64,000 bases of DNA from Prorocentrum cordatum (GCA_963575745.1 CAUYUJ010016306.1:111246-175245); one strand, 5' to 3'; counted from the first letter of the stretch, positions 1 to 10,641 are shown. A program made the numbers and translations. The notes: generated from the sequence alone by a model not told the origin.

Positions 1-527
1 ATTGACTTCCCCTCGAGGGCTCTTCAAGGACGAGGGTTGGCCGTAGAGATTGCGAGAGACGGGTCTCTTTTCTACGTGGTAGTGGTTAATTTCCCACCCA
101 AGCCGAACACATTGAATCAAGTCAAGCAGTACCTGGCTGCATGCAAACAGATAAAAGAATGGTTGCGGGAAATACTTAGGGTACTGCCGAGGAGAGTATC
201 GCCGACTGTGGTGGGGGACGTGAATGACGGGTTGGGTATGTCGAAGCTGAATGGAGAGTGGGAAGAAATACCTACGACGGCACTGGGACCAGTTCGAACA
301 CGAGAGTGTCACACGCTAGGTGCCGGTGAGTCTCTGAGAGAGGCTCTTGAATAACACGGGTTCGTTGTTTTGTGCCCGCGACGGACAGATCGTTTACGCC
401 AACATTCTACGGTTCGGCGGGAGAAGCGTCGATGATCGACTTCGTGGCTATACCGGTGGAGTTCAGTGAGAAGGTTCATACTGGCGAGCCTTATACACAG
501 CCTGGGCAAATGTGTGCAGGTTATCAA
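1..527 (+). pseudogene. EEP endonuclease domain fragment of the left-edge LINE
   Basis: This is the DNA-nicking domain that would start target-primed reverse transcription. The frame is open from base 1 with no start codon visible, and ends at 354. A single-base indel near 350 changes frame. The second frame carries the S-x-I-D-F motif (SMIDFVAIP) and stops at about 538. The C-terminal catalytic histidine is not recognisable. The open frame upstream of 37 shows that the domain continues to the left of the window. Confidence 0.7.
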
Positions 528-998
528 GTGCAGAGATTATCGTGATAATATTCCAGTTCAGCAGAAAGTGAGCACCGCATGTTGCAGCATCGCAAGGCCT
601 CAGCATCACCTGATGGCCGGGAGTTTAGATAGATAATAGGGATAGGGGTCAATCTATGAAACATATTCGAGTTGGACCGCTCAGAGGGATTTGTGAGAGA
701 AGTGGAACGCAGTATGGCAGCGTAGTGGCAGGCTTGGGAGCAGACAGAACCTGTACCTGATGAGATACTGTTGGTGCTCAGTTTTTCTCGCAGGGCTTCA
801 GACCCGAAGCCACAAGGTCTAAGATGGCGGCGCATAGACTGGAGCTGCTCAGGCGTCGCAGCGGGTTGAGCGCTGGGATGCAACAGGGCATGCCCGACGA
901 ATGCTTCGCAGCCTGCTGCGAGAATCCCAAGGCCACCTCGGCCACGCGCAAATGAATCTTCCGTTATGAGAGGAAGAGCAAGCAAGAACAGCTCTTAG

Positions 999-1421
999 AG
1001 GAGATCTGGCAAGCGTGGTGTGTGTGTCAGGGACCTTGCAACAGCCAGCCGCCTCTCGCTTCGGCCGGCAGGCGGACGGTGCGGACGGGCTCGGAGAGAC
1101 TACGCCAGATTGGACGGCATGCTACCGAGCACGGATGAGTGGGCGGGTATGTTGGAGCTGGCGGGCAAGGAAGGAGGACTCGCCGCGCGCCAAGCTACGT
1201 GGCAGGAGATGCTGGACACGCAGCAGATATGGCGACGTCCTCCACCGACGGCTGAGTCCAGACCTGAACGAACGCACGAAGCGCGGATGCAGGCCGCCAT
1301 TGACATGGAGCACATGCAGAGGTACACCAAGAGGGCGCTGAAGCGACGGAGCGCGCCGACATGGTCTCTACCCCTTGAAATGTATATTCTTGCATACGCC
1401 CGAAAAGGCCGCATCCAATGA
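999..1421 (+). pseudogene. Probable linker between endonuclease and RT of the left-edge LINE
   Basis: Stop-to-stop frame of about 140 codons with balanced composition (PSTDEWAGMLELAGKEGG, then SLPLEMYILAYARKGRIQ at its end). It lies between the endonuclease and reverse-transcriptase blocks on the same strand, where LINE proteins have a variable linker. No ATG begins it. The assignment is by position; I do not recognise a domain. Confidence 0.4.
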
Positions 1422-2500
1422 CAGTCGGGCTAGGCCAGGCACAGACGCCAGCGGCCGTGGAGACCAATCAGTGAATCCACGAGATGTTCGCCACGATGCG
1501 TTTCTGGGGCACGGCCCCCTCTGTCTGGAATTGCAGCAGAGGGCTCGCCATGCCGAAGAGCTCTTTTCATGGGCCGCGAGGAAAAAGAATCGTCCATGGC
1601 CTCGACCCCGTGTCCAGGTTTTTTTTTTCGAAGGCGTCACGAGGAGAGGGCCCAAGCGCGCGGGTTCTGATTGCGAGAGGGGGGATGCTGTCGTCGCCAA
1701 CATGCGTGCATCGTGGAGACTGTCGAAGGCTGGTTGCTACTGGTGCGACTCGCTCAAGGATCTCCCGAATGCTTTCGCCTCGACAGAGTGGTCCAGACTT
1801 GACCGGGCGAGCGGCGCTCTCGATCGTGCCTGCGACGTTCGCCTCTGCCGCCAGCGACGCAAATGCTTGGGATGTTTGCCGCCGTCTTCTGATGGGCCGC
1901 TCTTGCTCAGGCCCTGGCGCGGTTGGCCTCCGGGGGGGCCCGTGTGCTGTGAGATCGCTCGCGAGGGTCTTCCGACCCGCCATGGACAGTTGACTTGACA
2001 GGTTCCAGGATTACGACGAGTAGGGGGAGGCTCGTTTTTGCGCGAATATTTGCGACGATGTTCCCGCGGGACCTCCGAGCGCGCATCTGGGGCCCAACAA
2101 GTTGCGGGCGACCTGCTTAATCATCGTTGGGCCTCCGCTCAGGATTGGCCACTTCCAGGACCACCTGGACACCAGCGAAAGGATGCTAAATGAGGGGTTT
2201 GAGAGCGTGGGTCTTCGACGGAACACCAGCAAACAGGAAGCTGCATTGCAAGTTCCCCATGGTTTTCATAGACGCGCTGCCGCCGCTCTTTCGGGATCTC
2301 GGGACCTCGCGCGATGGATGAAGTCAGATACCCTGGACCATTCCTCGCGCTATCTCAAACGTTCGACGCCGAGCTTGCGAAGCTTGCGGGGGCCATGAAG
2401 ATGGCATTGTTTCGTCTTGGTAGTTTCTGGCATCGGGAAGGAGTGCCTGAAACGTCGGGAAACACGCGCGTTCCTTTGCGGCCTTGCCGGGCGTGGGTGC
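1375..2500 (+). pseudogene. Reverse transcriptase fragments of the left-edge LINE
   Basis: Blocks in three frames are collinear with a LINE reverse transcriptase. Frame 1 (1375-1998) carries NAFASTEWSRLD and the LCRQR...LLLRPWRG palm region. A second frame (2042-2398) runs from ICDDV through the NTSKQEAAL thumb-like block. A third frame (2314-2500) has ALFRLGSFWHREGVPE. The catalytic Y-x-D-D is not intact. Frameshifts and stops rule out function. Confidence 0.65.
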
Positions 2501-2660
2501 GCCCATGCCGACTGTTTCGCAGGCGCGCGTCCCGCGGCTGGGCTTGCTAGACGAGCGACGCAAGGCGAAGCGACGCGGGGGGAGGAAGACGGCAATGCGA
2601 GGATCATGGCGACGGAGGATGTGATGAGGCGGCGTGGAGAAGCCAAGGACAACCAATAAA

Positions 2661-3080
2661 ACATGAGTGTTTTTTGATTGGTTTCTCCCCTACCTCCTTG
2701 CGCAAAAATTCTGAAAAACGACGTAGAAACAACAGAACAACCAGAGAGCAAACACCCCAAAAACGGCCCAATTGAAGGTTCCAGGGGGGGATCCCGGATT
2801 GTGATTTGGCAGGTTTTCTTGGACATTTCGTTGGTTTTTTGCATGTTTTCAATCCCTTTTTTTGGGGGGGGGTCAGGATTAGTGTTGTTTTTGAATTGTG
2901 GGGCCCCGGACCCCGCCCAACCCCCCTGCCCCTCCTTGGCTCTAGGGGAAAACCATCAAAACACACACACACACATTCGTTGTTTTTTGTTGTCTTGCTA
3001 ATGCTTTACAGTGTTGTTTTACAAGTGAAACTTGTTTCTGGGATTTCCTGGGATGTCCAGGGAATTGCAACACCGGTCTC
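2661..3080. other. Non-genic stretch with poly-C/G and CA repeats
   Basis: No convincing frame. It holds T-rich and G/C homopolymer runs (2868-2880, 2900-2935) and a short (CA)n at 2962-2976. Confidence 0.5.
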
Positions 3081-3460
3081 GGGGGAAGCGAAGATGGAGG
3101 CGGGTGCCGAGCGTCGTGCACAGAGAATGCAAGCAGACAACGTGCGCAGGGACGATCAACGCTGGCAACGTGTGCAGGGACGTCGAGCAGTCGTAGCAGG
3201 CTCTGTCACTGCTCAGCGAGATGTGGAAGGCGAAGTTCGAGCCCGACGTTGACATCTACAGCGCTGGCGTCAGCACCTTCGAACAAGAAAACATGCACAT
3301 CCAATGGCAGCATGACTTCTCACTGCTCAGCGGGATGCGGGGGGCAAAGTTGGAGCCCAATCCCATCAGCTACGACGTTGGGTTCCGCTCGCGCCGGAGT
3401 GTCAAGTGGCAGCGGGCCTTGTTGTTCAGTGCCTCCTGCCTCTTTCGCTTGCTTTCTGAT
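3080..3460 (+). pseudogene. Decayed pentatricopeptide-type (PPR) repeats
   Basis: Two degenerate units are readable at 3215-3420: WKAKFEPDVDIYSAGVS followed by LLSGMRGAKLEPNPISYDVG and then KWQRALL. These match the alternating EAKLEPDVISYSAGISA / QWQRALxLLSEM pattern of dinoflagellate PPR-type repeats, which in intact proteins form RNA-binding helical hairpins. Upstream sequence at 3090-3210 (QRMQADN, RWQRVQ) looks like further units in other frames. No start codon, intact array or targeting peptide is visible, so it is probably a pseudogene fragment. Confidence 0.6.
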
Positions 3461-3666
3461 ACACCTGTTGCGTGTCCGATCCAGCACATTGATGTCGTAC
3501 TTCCCCCTCGTCGTTCTCCGTCTCAGTATTTGGCAGAGCAGCCCCACGACTACCATCGGCGTGTGTGGATCAGCACGACTGTTGCCAGCTCGCTGCCCTG
3601 ATCAGGCAAGCGGGGGAGCACGCGGTGGAATAAAGGCTGGGAAGCCGCCATACCCCAAGAGGGGGA

Positions 3667-3925
3667 GGATAGAGGAGGAACCATAGGAGTAGGAGGGGGA
3701 GGGGGAGGGGGGGAGGGCGAGGAGAGAGAGGAGGGAGGAGGCAGGAGGGAGGAGGGAGGAGGAGGAGGAGGATTAGTAGCTGGAGGAGGGCGATAGCGGG
3801 CGTCTGTGCATCCCCCGGCGATAGCGGGCGTGAGAGGGGGGGGAAGGAGGCGGAGGAGGATGAGGATGAGGAGGAGGAGGAGGAGGAGGAGGAGGAGGAG
3901 GAGGAGGAGGAGGAGGAGGAGACGC
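3667..3925. repeat. (GGA)n purine tract, uniform core 3868-3921
   Basis: Nearly pure GGA/GAG on the plus strand. It opens long meaningless frames on both strands. Two copies of a GATAGCGGGCGT motif interrupt it near 3791 and 3821. Confidence 0.9.
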
Positions 3926-3929
3926 ATCT

Positions 3930-4045
3930 GTCGGGCATCCTGGGGGCCTCTTGGGGCCTCCTGGGCGCCTCTTTGGGCCTTCCTGGGGCACACTCGGGAG
4001 CCTCGGGTGCCACCTTGGGGCCACCTCGGGGGTGATCGATCAAAG
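3930..4045. repeat. Degenerate GGGCCTCTTGGG minisatellite
   Basis: About ten imperfect GGGCCTCnTGGGG-like units. The same motif recurs at 58220-58560. Confidence 0.6.
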
Positions 4046-4059
4046 GAGGGGCCGTCGTA

Positions 4060-4640
4060 AGTCAATGCTCCCCCCCCCTGGAGGCCAACATGTGGCCAAA
4101 ACCTGCGTAAGACTAATGATTGTTGCCTTCTCGCCGAGGCCGGTCCAGGGGGAGGGGTTGGGGGGAGGGGTGAATCTTTCTCCGAAGGTGAAAAAAAGAG
4201 AGGGTTTGAAGAGGGAAGGCTCCAAAGCACCCACGCCCCAAAGGGCGGGTTGCGTCTCCCCCGCCTCCCTTCTGTTCTTTCTCTCTGCTGCTGCAATCCC
4301 TTCCTCTGGCGGTGTGCTGGAATATCTCTCGCAGCCGACCGCTGCGCTCCGATTCCGTGACGGCACAACGTTGTTCGGAAGTCTGTTTGATGCCGCTCGC
4401 TTTCATTCGGGCTGAGCACAACGTTTGAGCTCCGCTTTACGGTCGATGTGTTTCCTCACTCTGTCTCCCTCGTCGACGTCCAGCTCCCTCTCCGGTTCAA
4501 CGCTCTCTCGGTGGTGGCGTGCCGGTGAACAAGTCTGGGGATTCAGGCTTGCTTCGACGACTTGCGTTTGCCTGTGAAGCAAGCTGTCTCGTCCTCCTTG
4601 GCCTCTTCGGGTCGCCCGGGGCAGCTGGGCCTCGGGCCCT
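4060..4640. other. No gene seen
   Basis: Mixed GC-rich sequence with short open frames on both strands and no recognisable motif. Confidence 0.4.
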
Positions 4641-4648
4641 CGTTTATT

Positions 4649-4862
4649 CCAAATTCCTTATCAATCGACCCCCCCCTAAAAAACCAGACCCCCCTCCAAA
4701 TGCGACCTAATATTCTGGACCCCCTCTTCGATGGGGCGCCTTAATAAACCAGACCCCCTCAGCTCCAATCCAAAGAAAGCGACCTAATACACCGGACCCC
4801 CTTAATGACCAAAAAGGCGCCTTTAAAAAACCGGACCCGGGGGACGATTACTAAGGGATTTG
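4649..4862. mobile_element. TIR element family D, copy 1
   Basis: The left end CCAAATTCCTTATCAATCGA is inverted at the right end (CGATTACTAAGGGATTTG). The interior is a run of GACCCCCTC-type blocks. Two more copies lie at 44903-45115 (inverted) and 45200-45385. There is no coding capacity, so it is probably a non-autonomous DNA element. I could not see a clear target-site duplication. Confidence 0.7.
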
Positions 4863-5085
4863 TAGGCTATTCGGGACGGGGATGCCGATGCACCCAGCTC
4901 ATGGGGCCCGTGCGGCACAGCGTCCCCTCGCGCCCCCCCTCCTCCCCGCCGACCGCAGCAGCCAAGAACTCCTGGGAAGCGACCTGGAGCGCGATCCAGA
5001 ACACGGCGTACCCGATCAAGGAGCCCGCGGCGGCCAGGGCCTTCGCCGGGGGAGCCTTGGCGGGGGGGCTACGGCAACCCCTCCA

Positions 5086-5205
5086 GCTCCTCCTCCTCCT
5101 CCTCCTCCTCCTCCTCTTCCTCCTCCTCCTCCTCCTCCTCCTCCTCCTCCTCCTCCTCCTCCTCCTCCTCCTCCTCCCCCTCCTCCTCCTCCTCCTCGGG
5201 CCGGA
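5086..5205. repeat. (TCC)n microsatellite
   Basis: About 38 units with a few interruptions, introduced by CTCCAGCTCC as at 5900. Confidence 0.95.
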
Positions 5206-5209
5206 CGAA

Positions 5210-6400
5210 AGGGGGGGGTCGGGGAAAGCGGGGGTTACGAAATCTGCTGCACGCAGCTGCTTTCGGCCCCACCGAGGGGCCCATTCCTCGATGCATGGCC
5301 GCCTCCCTGCGCCGGGAGGCGCCAGGAGAATCAGCTATAGTGAGCTGATTCTCCACCCCCCCCCCCCTTTGCTATCCCCCCCTTTCGCCCGACCCGAAAG
5401 GGGGCAGCGCAGGGCAGCGGCCGAGGCGGTGCCCGCGGCAGTGGTGACGATGCCGGCGCAGTCGCGCGCGACGCTGCCGGCAGGGGGAGCGAGGCCAGGG
5501 AGCAGCAGCACTCGGGGGCCCCCAAACGCGGCGGTGACCACACCGTGCGGTGAGTCGGTGGGGATTCGGGGTCACCGCACGGTTTTGGGACTCGAGCCCC
5601 TCTCCGAGGACGTCTCGGGCGACAGGGGCCTCCAGGGCCCCAAGACCGTGCAGTGACGGACCGTGCGGTGAGGTCTCTTGGGGTTCCGAGGTCACCGCAC
5701 GGTCTGCCACCGCGCGGTTTTGGGGTCCCCGAAGCAGCACGGCGGCAGCAGCCGCTGCTGAGGCGGCGCGCGGAGGTCGAGCCCTGCCAGGGAGCGGCGT
5801 GGACGTGCGAGGGAGGAGCACGTAAGTACCCGTGCCCTGCAGGGCCTGCCTCGTGCTCCCGTTTTTGTCGGCCTCCTGGGGGGCCCTCGGTCGCCACCTC
5901 CAGCTCCTCCTCCTCCTCCTCCTCCTCCTCCTCCTCCTCCTCCTCCTCCTCCTCCTCCTCCTCCTCCTCCTCCGCTGGATTCGCCTCGAAATTCTGCTCA
6001 GAGCGCACCCCGGGGGGGGGTCCGGGGAGCACAGTCGGGGCGCTGCAGAAGGAACCCTTTTCGTCTGGGAGGGGCTCAGTGTTCCCTAGTTGTTTTGCAG
6101 TTGGCCTCAGGTAGTGCTCAGGTTTTCGATCGGACATCGAAAAGTTGAACTTAGATGGAAGAGAGGGGCCGCGTTCCATATTTCGGGGCTTCCTGGGGTC
6201 CACGCCCCGGCTGTGGCGGCATCGGTGCCTCCTGGTCTCCCCGTGACGTGCGCCGGAGTGCCGCGCCACGGCCGCCAGAGCAGCAGGGCCCTCCCGCCAA
6301 TCGCCGGCCGTCGGATCTCGGCGCGCCCACCTGCGGTAGGGTCGCGTCGTCTCGGCTGGCCCGCCGCCCGCGCTCTCAGCGCGGAGCGCGGGCGGCGGCC
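5210..6400. other. GC-rich stretch without a convincing gene; contains (TCC)n at 5902-5972
   Basis: Open frames occur on both strands because of high GC and two TCC tracts. ACCGCACGG and CCGTGCGG motifs recur at 5540-5720 as a degenerate local repeat. Frames 5550-5825 and 5653-6114 show no domain. Confidence 0.4.
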
Positions 6401-6417
6401 CAGAATCCGTCGATGTT

Positions 6418-6690
6418 GAACGATCTGACGTTTCGGCTCGCGGCCGATCGTTCATTACCAGCCTCGAACGTATCCCTATTCTTAAGATTGACATGCCAAA
6501 AGGCGAGGACAATCTTAGAGAATCGCCCTCAAAAAAGAAGGGAATCCCTGAGATTGGCATCGTGATGAGGCAGTGCCCAGCATAGGGATAGGGATATGTT
6601 CCCGGCTGGTAAGGTCAGGGTGGAACGATCCCCGCGGTGCCGGAGACCGACGCCCGAGTCGGCACGACGCGAACCTGCCGCATGGTGGGG
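6418..6690. repeat. Dispersed repeat H, copy 1, with a nested short TIR insert
   Basis: GAACGATCTGACGTTTC...GCCGATCGTTC and GATCCCCGCGGTG...CGCGAACCTGCCGCAT match 33948-34045. Copy 2 lacks about 150 bp present here (roughly 6460-6610). That extra segment begins TATCCCTATTC and ends GGGATAGGGATA, so it looks like a small TIR element inserted in copy 1. Confidence 0.55.
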
Positions 6691-8266
6691 GCGCTGGCCA
6701 GGAGCCCTCCTCCTCTGGTCCGTGGCCGCTTTGGCTCCAGCGGCCGTCGGCTCGATGGCGTGGCTGGGCGGGGACGGCGGCCTCGGCATCGGGGCCTATG
6801 GCTCCCTGCGGCGACTGTCGCCGCCGCGCGCGGGCCTGCGGCCGAGGAGCTCGTCCGCCCGCCGGCAGCCGGGCGAGCACGGGGAGGCCGAGCCCTCGCC
6901 CGCGACGCCGCCCCCGTGCTCGCCGAGCAGGCAGCGGTCGCTGAGCAGGCAGCGGCCCCTCGGCGCCCGCTCCTCTCCGGGGTGGCCCGCGCCGGGGACG
7001 CCGCGTGCCTCGACGCCGAGCGCCTCGGCGCGCCCCGGGCCCCCTGGCGACGCCTCCCCGGCCCTGGTCGACGGCGGGCCGTGGCCGAGGCTCGCGAGCC
7101 CAGACTGCTGGACCGTGAGCAGGACCATGTCGCTCCTCTACGACTCCCCCGCGCAGTTCCACGAGACGACCACGGCCGCGGAGAGGGCCCGGGCCGCGCG
7201 CGCGGAGAAGTCGTCGCCCTGGGCGCGCGACAGGAGCCCCAGGACGCAGCCCCTGCAGTGGAGCACCGGCAGCGTGAGGCGCTTCCTGGACGGCCGCCTG
7301 GACGGCTCGTGCAGCCAGCTGCCCGTGGCCTCGTCGCCCAAGACGCCGGCCGCCGCGTCGCCCCAGGCCCGCCCCGCCGCCGACCTGCGGCCCGCGGCCG
7401 CCACGCCGCCCCGCCTGTCCCGGGTGGGCTCCAGCGGCGCCACCGGGGCCCAGGCCTCGGGGCCTCCCGAGCACGTGGCGGCCGCGCGCCCCGCGCTGGA
7501 CAGCACGGGCTCCACGCCGGCCCCCGCCCCCCGCGCCGCCGCCCCCGCGGCGCCGGAGCCGCCGTCGCCCGAGGGCGCGCCCAGCGCCGCGGAAGAGGGC
7601 AGGCTCCCCGGCACGCCCCCAGAGAGCCAGCTTCGGCGCCTGAGCTAGGGGAACAAAAAGTGGCATGAACAGACAAACTCGGAGGTCCGCGCGGAGTTCT
7701 CGGATCGGCGCTGGGGCGCCCCGGCGGCGCCTCCGGCGCCGCCGCTGGCGCGTTCCGCGCGCCAGGGAGGGTCCAGCGCCGATCCGAGAAATCCGCGCGG
7801 ACCTCCGAGTTTTTATGTTTATGTCACTTTTCGTTCCCCTATGAGCAGCAGGCCAACGTCGCCGCAGTCCGTCAGGTTGAGCGTCACGCCCCCGAGGAGG
7901 CGTGCGGGCGCCAAGGGCTCCCCGGCAGGCTGGAGCGCCGGCGCCGCCGCGAGGGCTCCGCGCGGGGAGACGATGCTGGCGCACACCAGCTGGCAGCCCA
8001 GCGCCGGGGGCACCATCGGCACCACGGTGCGGCTGACCGAGGGCGTCGACCAGTCGCTGGCCGACCGCAGGGCCTGCTCGATGTCCCGGGGCTGCACGCT
8101 CGCGGCCAGCAGCGGAGCCCTCTCGCCGTGGCCGGCCGCCGCCGCCAGGGCGGCGTCGAGGTCGCCCAGGGCCTCCAGCGTGGAGGCCGCCGCGCACGCG
8201 AGGGGCCGGAAGGTCCCTGCAGGCGGGGCGGCGAGGTTCTGGAGCGCCGCCTGGGACCCGAAGTGA
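6596..8266 (+). CDS. GC3-saturated reading frame split by a fold-back element; coding strand unresolved
   Basis: On the plus strand the frame is open from 6596 (in-frame ATGs at 6596, 6755 and 7129) to 7645. It resumes in the same register after the inserted element and ends at TGA 8264-8266. Third positions are almost all G or C from about 6750 on. The translation is Ala/Ser/Pro/Arg-rich (MSLLYDSPAQFHETTTAAER near 7129) with no domain I recognise. The minus frame sharing the same third positions (8505 down to 7138) is also open apart from the insert. In 7847-8265 it has the more typical GC1>GC2 pattern and a less arginine-rich translation (TLEALGDLDAALAAAAGHGE). Either strand may be the real one. 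The element supplies the stop at 7646 (TAG), and on the minus strand a stop within its other arm. Confidence 0.45.
7646..7841. mobile_element. Fold-back element family A, copy 1, with TGAGC target duplication
   Basis: Arms of about 70 bp are inverted copies: TAGGGGAACAAAAAGTGGCA at the left and its near complement ending CGTTCCCCTA at the right. Both include the GGTCCGCGCGG and GGATCGGCGCTGG blocks. The 5-bp sequence TGAGC flanks both sides (7641-7645 and 7842-7846). Element plus one duplicate is 201 bp, so the insertion keeps the host frame but brings stops. It is non-coding. Confidence 0.9.
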
Positions 8267-8509
8267 GGAGGCCCCTCCTGGCGCCCTCTGGGGCGTGGCA
8301 TCTTCGGCCAGCAGTCTTCGCTCTCCGCCTCTTCCTCCCCCTTGTCCCTCCGGTTGCTCCTCTTCGCTCCCGTCCTTTCTCCTCCTCCTCCAGCGTGCCA
8401 ATGCCGTGGGCGGCGAGTGCCGCCAGCCAACCCCGCGCGCCAGCTGCGAATCGGCGGCGGGCAGACTAACGCAACAGCCCTCGGCGCCCCAAGTAGGGGG
8501 ATCACCGGC

Positions 8510-9160
8510 GATGATCGCAGCAGCGGCTGCTTGGCGGAGCGCAGGCGACGACATGAGACGCAGGGGAGGCAGGGCTGAGCAGCAAAAAAAATTAGTATTC
8601 TTCATCTGATGAGGGCTGTAGTGACATCCATGGCCCGGCCTCAAGTGGAGTTCCAACGGCTTCCAGACCCTGGATTCCTTAACCCATGGTTCCTTATCTA
8701 ATGCCCTCACCGCATTGCCATCGTTGCAGATCCTAGTTCGCCCGCGTGATAGCTTTCCGGCGGCTCGGACCACGATTTCAGGCCGCTTCCAGCGATCGCA
8801 CCGGCCCCGGGGCGGGGGGAGGGGGGCCATGGATCATGCGTGATCGGGAGGACATGAGGTGAAGGGGGAGGTGGGCGAGTCACGGCGTCGGAGGGCTGGA
8901 TGGGTGCGCCCACGGCATCGTAGCCAAGGCGATGGGTGCACTGCTTTCGGGGTCAAGGCCTCCGAGCTCACGGCCTCGAGGCCGAGCGAGACCCCTCGTC
9001 ATGGCCAAGGGGGTCCGTCGACTTGCATCGTACATTTGCACTCCTCCCTCGCCTGTAGAGGCAGGCTGACGCCGTGCCCGCTCCGCAGTGCGCCGGCAGG
9101 CGCCTCGAGAGCTCGCGCTGCTTCGGCTGGTCTAAGCGGCCGGGTGGAAATGGGTGAGCG
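8510..9160. other. No gene seen
   Basis: Mixed sequence with short frames. It ends at the (GGA)n tract at 9163-9226. Confidence 0.4.
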
Positions 9161-9162
9161 GG

Positions 9163-9226
9163 AGGAGGAGGAGGAGGAGGAGGAGGAGGAGGAGGAGGAG
9201 GAGGAGGAGGAGGAGGAGGAGGAGAA
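9163..9226. repeat. (GGA)n microsatellite
   Basis: About 20 uninterrupted GGA units. Confidence 0.95.
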
Positions 9227-9421
9227 GAAAGATGGTGACTGTGTTGTTAGGGTCTTGCGATCGTCCAGGTTCCCCGGGCCCGCCCCCCCCCCCCCCTGGA
9301 TGACCTGATCGTGTCGGTTGCGCAGGTCTGACAGAGGTGCGCAGTGCTGGTGTGCGCGCGGGCAATGTTTGCGTGGGGTGGCCCAAGGCGAAAAGGTCAG
9401 GTTATCGGCCGGCACCACCTC

Positions 9422-9571
9422 CCCTGACCTTCTAGAGATCTATTTTTTAGCACGGGAGGCCTAAAAACCAAAAAAAACAAAGCGAAACAGCCTAAAACCA
9501 AGACATAGAATAGCTCTGGGATAGGTTCTTAAGTCGCGTGCTATTGTTTGGGCCCTCCTGGGAGGTCAGGG
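9422..9571. mobile_element. TIR element family B, copy 1
   Basis: Ends CCCTGACCTTC and GAGGTCAGGG are inverted. The interior carries the family signature TTTTTTAGCAC...GGCCTAAAAACC...GAAACAGCCTAAAACCAAGAC. The same 150-bp unit occurs at 13362-13513, 16012-16158, 33749-33898 and 34723-34879. No coding capacity; MITE-like. Confidence 0.85.
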
Positions 9572-9737
9572 TCCTCCTCCCCACACTGGATGACCCGGGC
9601 AATCGCCGAAGCGTTGACCATTACCTCGTGGCCCCTCCTGCAGGTTTCGGGCGCAGAGCCGCGCGCAGCCCCACGTGCTTGCATGCGGGGGTGAGCCTCG
9701 GTGGAGCCTCTGTCGCAGCGTGTTCACGGCGGGGATC
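9422..9737. repeat. Left arm of a ~310-bp inverted duplication
   Basis: Family B copy 1 plus 165 bp of adjoining sequence (CACACTGGATGACCCGGGCA onward) reappears in reverse orientation at 13200-13513 with very few differences. Confidence 0.85.
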
Positions 9738-9781
9738 GGCTGTCATCCTGGTACTCTTTTCATAGGGTTGTGCTGCTCCCA

Positions 9782-9980
9782 TAGTGGACCAGAAAGTGAC
9801 ATGAACATAAAAACTCTGAGGTCCGCGCGGATTTCTCGGATCGGCGCTGGGGGCCCCTCCCTGGCGCGCGGAGCGCGCCAGGGGCGGCGCCAGAGGCACC
9901 GCCGAGGAACCCCAGCGCCGATCCGAGAAATCCGCGCGGACCTCTGGGTTTTTATGTTTATGTCACTTCTTGTCCCCCTA
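9782..9980. mobile_element. Fold-back element family A, copy 2
   Basis: Left arm TAGTGGACCAGAAAGTGACA and right arm ending CTTGTCCCCCTA are inverted, with the shared GGTCCGCGCGGATTTCTCGG core. A direct repeat CTTTTCATAGGGTTGT / CTTTCATAGGGTTGT lies at 9756-9771 and 9981-9995, outside the element. Confidence 0.85.
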
Positions 9981-10271
9981 CTTTCATAGGGTTGTATTGA
10001 TCGTACTTAGGGACCGCATCCCAGAAATAGTTTCGAGCACCCGGAACAGTGTCGAACAAGTGTCCCTAACAGTGTCGAAGGAGTGTCTCCCAGGGCCCAG
10101 CACGTGAACACCCTCGAGTTTCGGTGCTTCCTTGGTGCTCGAAATTCTCTCTCGTGGCCAAGGCTGAAGTAGGTCGGAACATCCGAATCGTAGGCATGCC
10201 TGGCGCTCGTTTTTCAGAAGGGCGTTCGAAACGAACTCGGGCTTTCCACGGCGGCGTGCCGCCATCATGGG

Positions 10272-10641
10272 TTAAGTTGGGCGTGTCCCCCTACAGGGGG
10301 GTTTTCGACGCAAAATAAAAAATACCCCCAAAATAATCAAAAAAGTAATCCAAAAATAGTCTGGGGACTAGTTTTTGCATATTGTTTGACCTTTTTGGTG
10401 TATGTTTGGTGTATTTTTGATTTTTCTCGGGGATGGACAGAACCCCCAACAGTGACACGTCGATTAGTGAATTGTCCGTTTTCGGTTCTCGAGAGGGCGC
10501 CGTGGCCGTTATTTTCCAGGCTTGCGCCCGCCAGGTTTGGGCCTCAGGTCGTTTTCACTAAACCACGTTTTACTAAAGGGGGGTCTGTCCATCCCCGATT
10601 TTCGTCGAAAATCCCCATGTAGGGGGACAGGCCCGACTTAA
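10272..10641. mobile_element. TIR element family C, copy 1, with nested element
   Basis: Ends TTAAGTTGGGCGTGTCCCCC and GGGGGACAGGCCCGACTTAA are inverted. Flanks ATCATGGG (10264-10271) and GTCATGGG (10642-10649) agree at seven of eight positions, as for an 8-bp target duplication of the hAT type. A second element is nested at 10429-10596. Confidence 0.8.
10429..10596. mobile_element. Nested 168-bp TIR element
   Basis: Ends GGGGATGGACAGAACCCCC and GGGGGGTCTGTCCATCCCC are inverted. It interrupts the family C element where copy 2 (39795-39974) is continuous. Flanks GATTTTTCTC and GATTTTCGTC suggest a duplicated target. Confidence 0.8.

Larger units (their letters stand above)
1..2660 (+). mobile_element. 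Decayed LINE-type retrotransposon, 5' part off the left edge
   Basis: The reading frame enters from the left edge and is open to 354, giving an endonuclease/exonuclease/phosphatase (EEP) domain with a GDVND motif near 214-230. A frameshift near 345-352 moves the frame, which resumes with TFYGSAGEASMIDFVAIP at about 399-452, the usual end of an EEP domain. Reverse transcriptase follows in the same order and strand: palm-like NAFASTEWSRLD near 1770-1805, an LCRQR block near 1840, a possible decayed catalytic ICDDV near 2048-2062, NTSKQE near 2224-2241, and GSFWHREGVPE near 2420-2453. At least four frame changes or stops separate the blocks, so it is inactive. Family membership rests on domain order and motifs I recognise from dinoflagellate LINE proteins. 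The 3' limit is uncertain. Confidence 0.75.

Noticed and set aside
5089-5203. Long Leu/Pro/Ser or Glu frames through TCC/GGA tracts (also at 3860, 5900, 9160, 16670, 33110, 34150, 46790, 48180, 49450)
   Set aside because: They arise simply because triplet repeats have no stops; all three frames and both strands are open.
6515-8830. 771-codon minus-strand frame
   Set aside because: It does not share the G/C-rich third position of the region and reads through the fold-back element; an antisense shadow.
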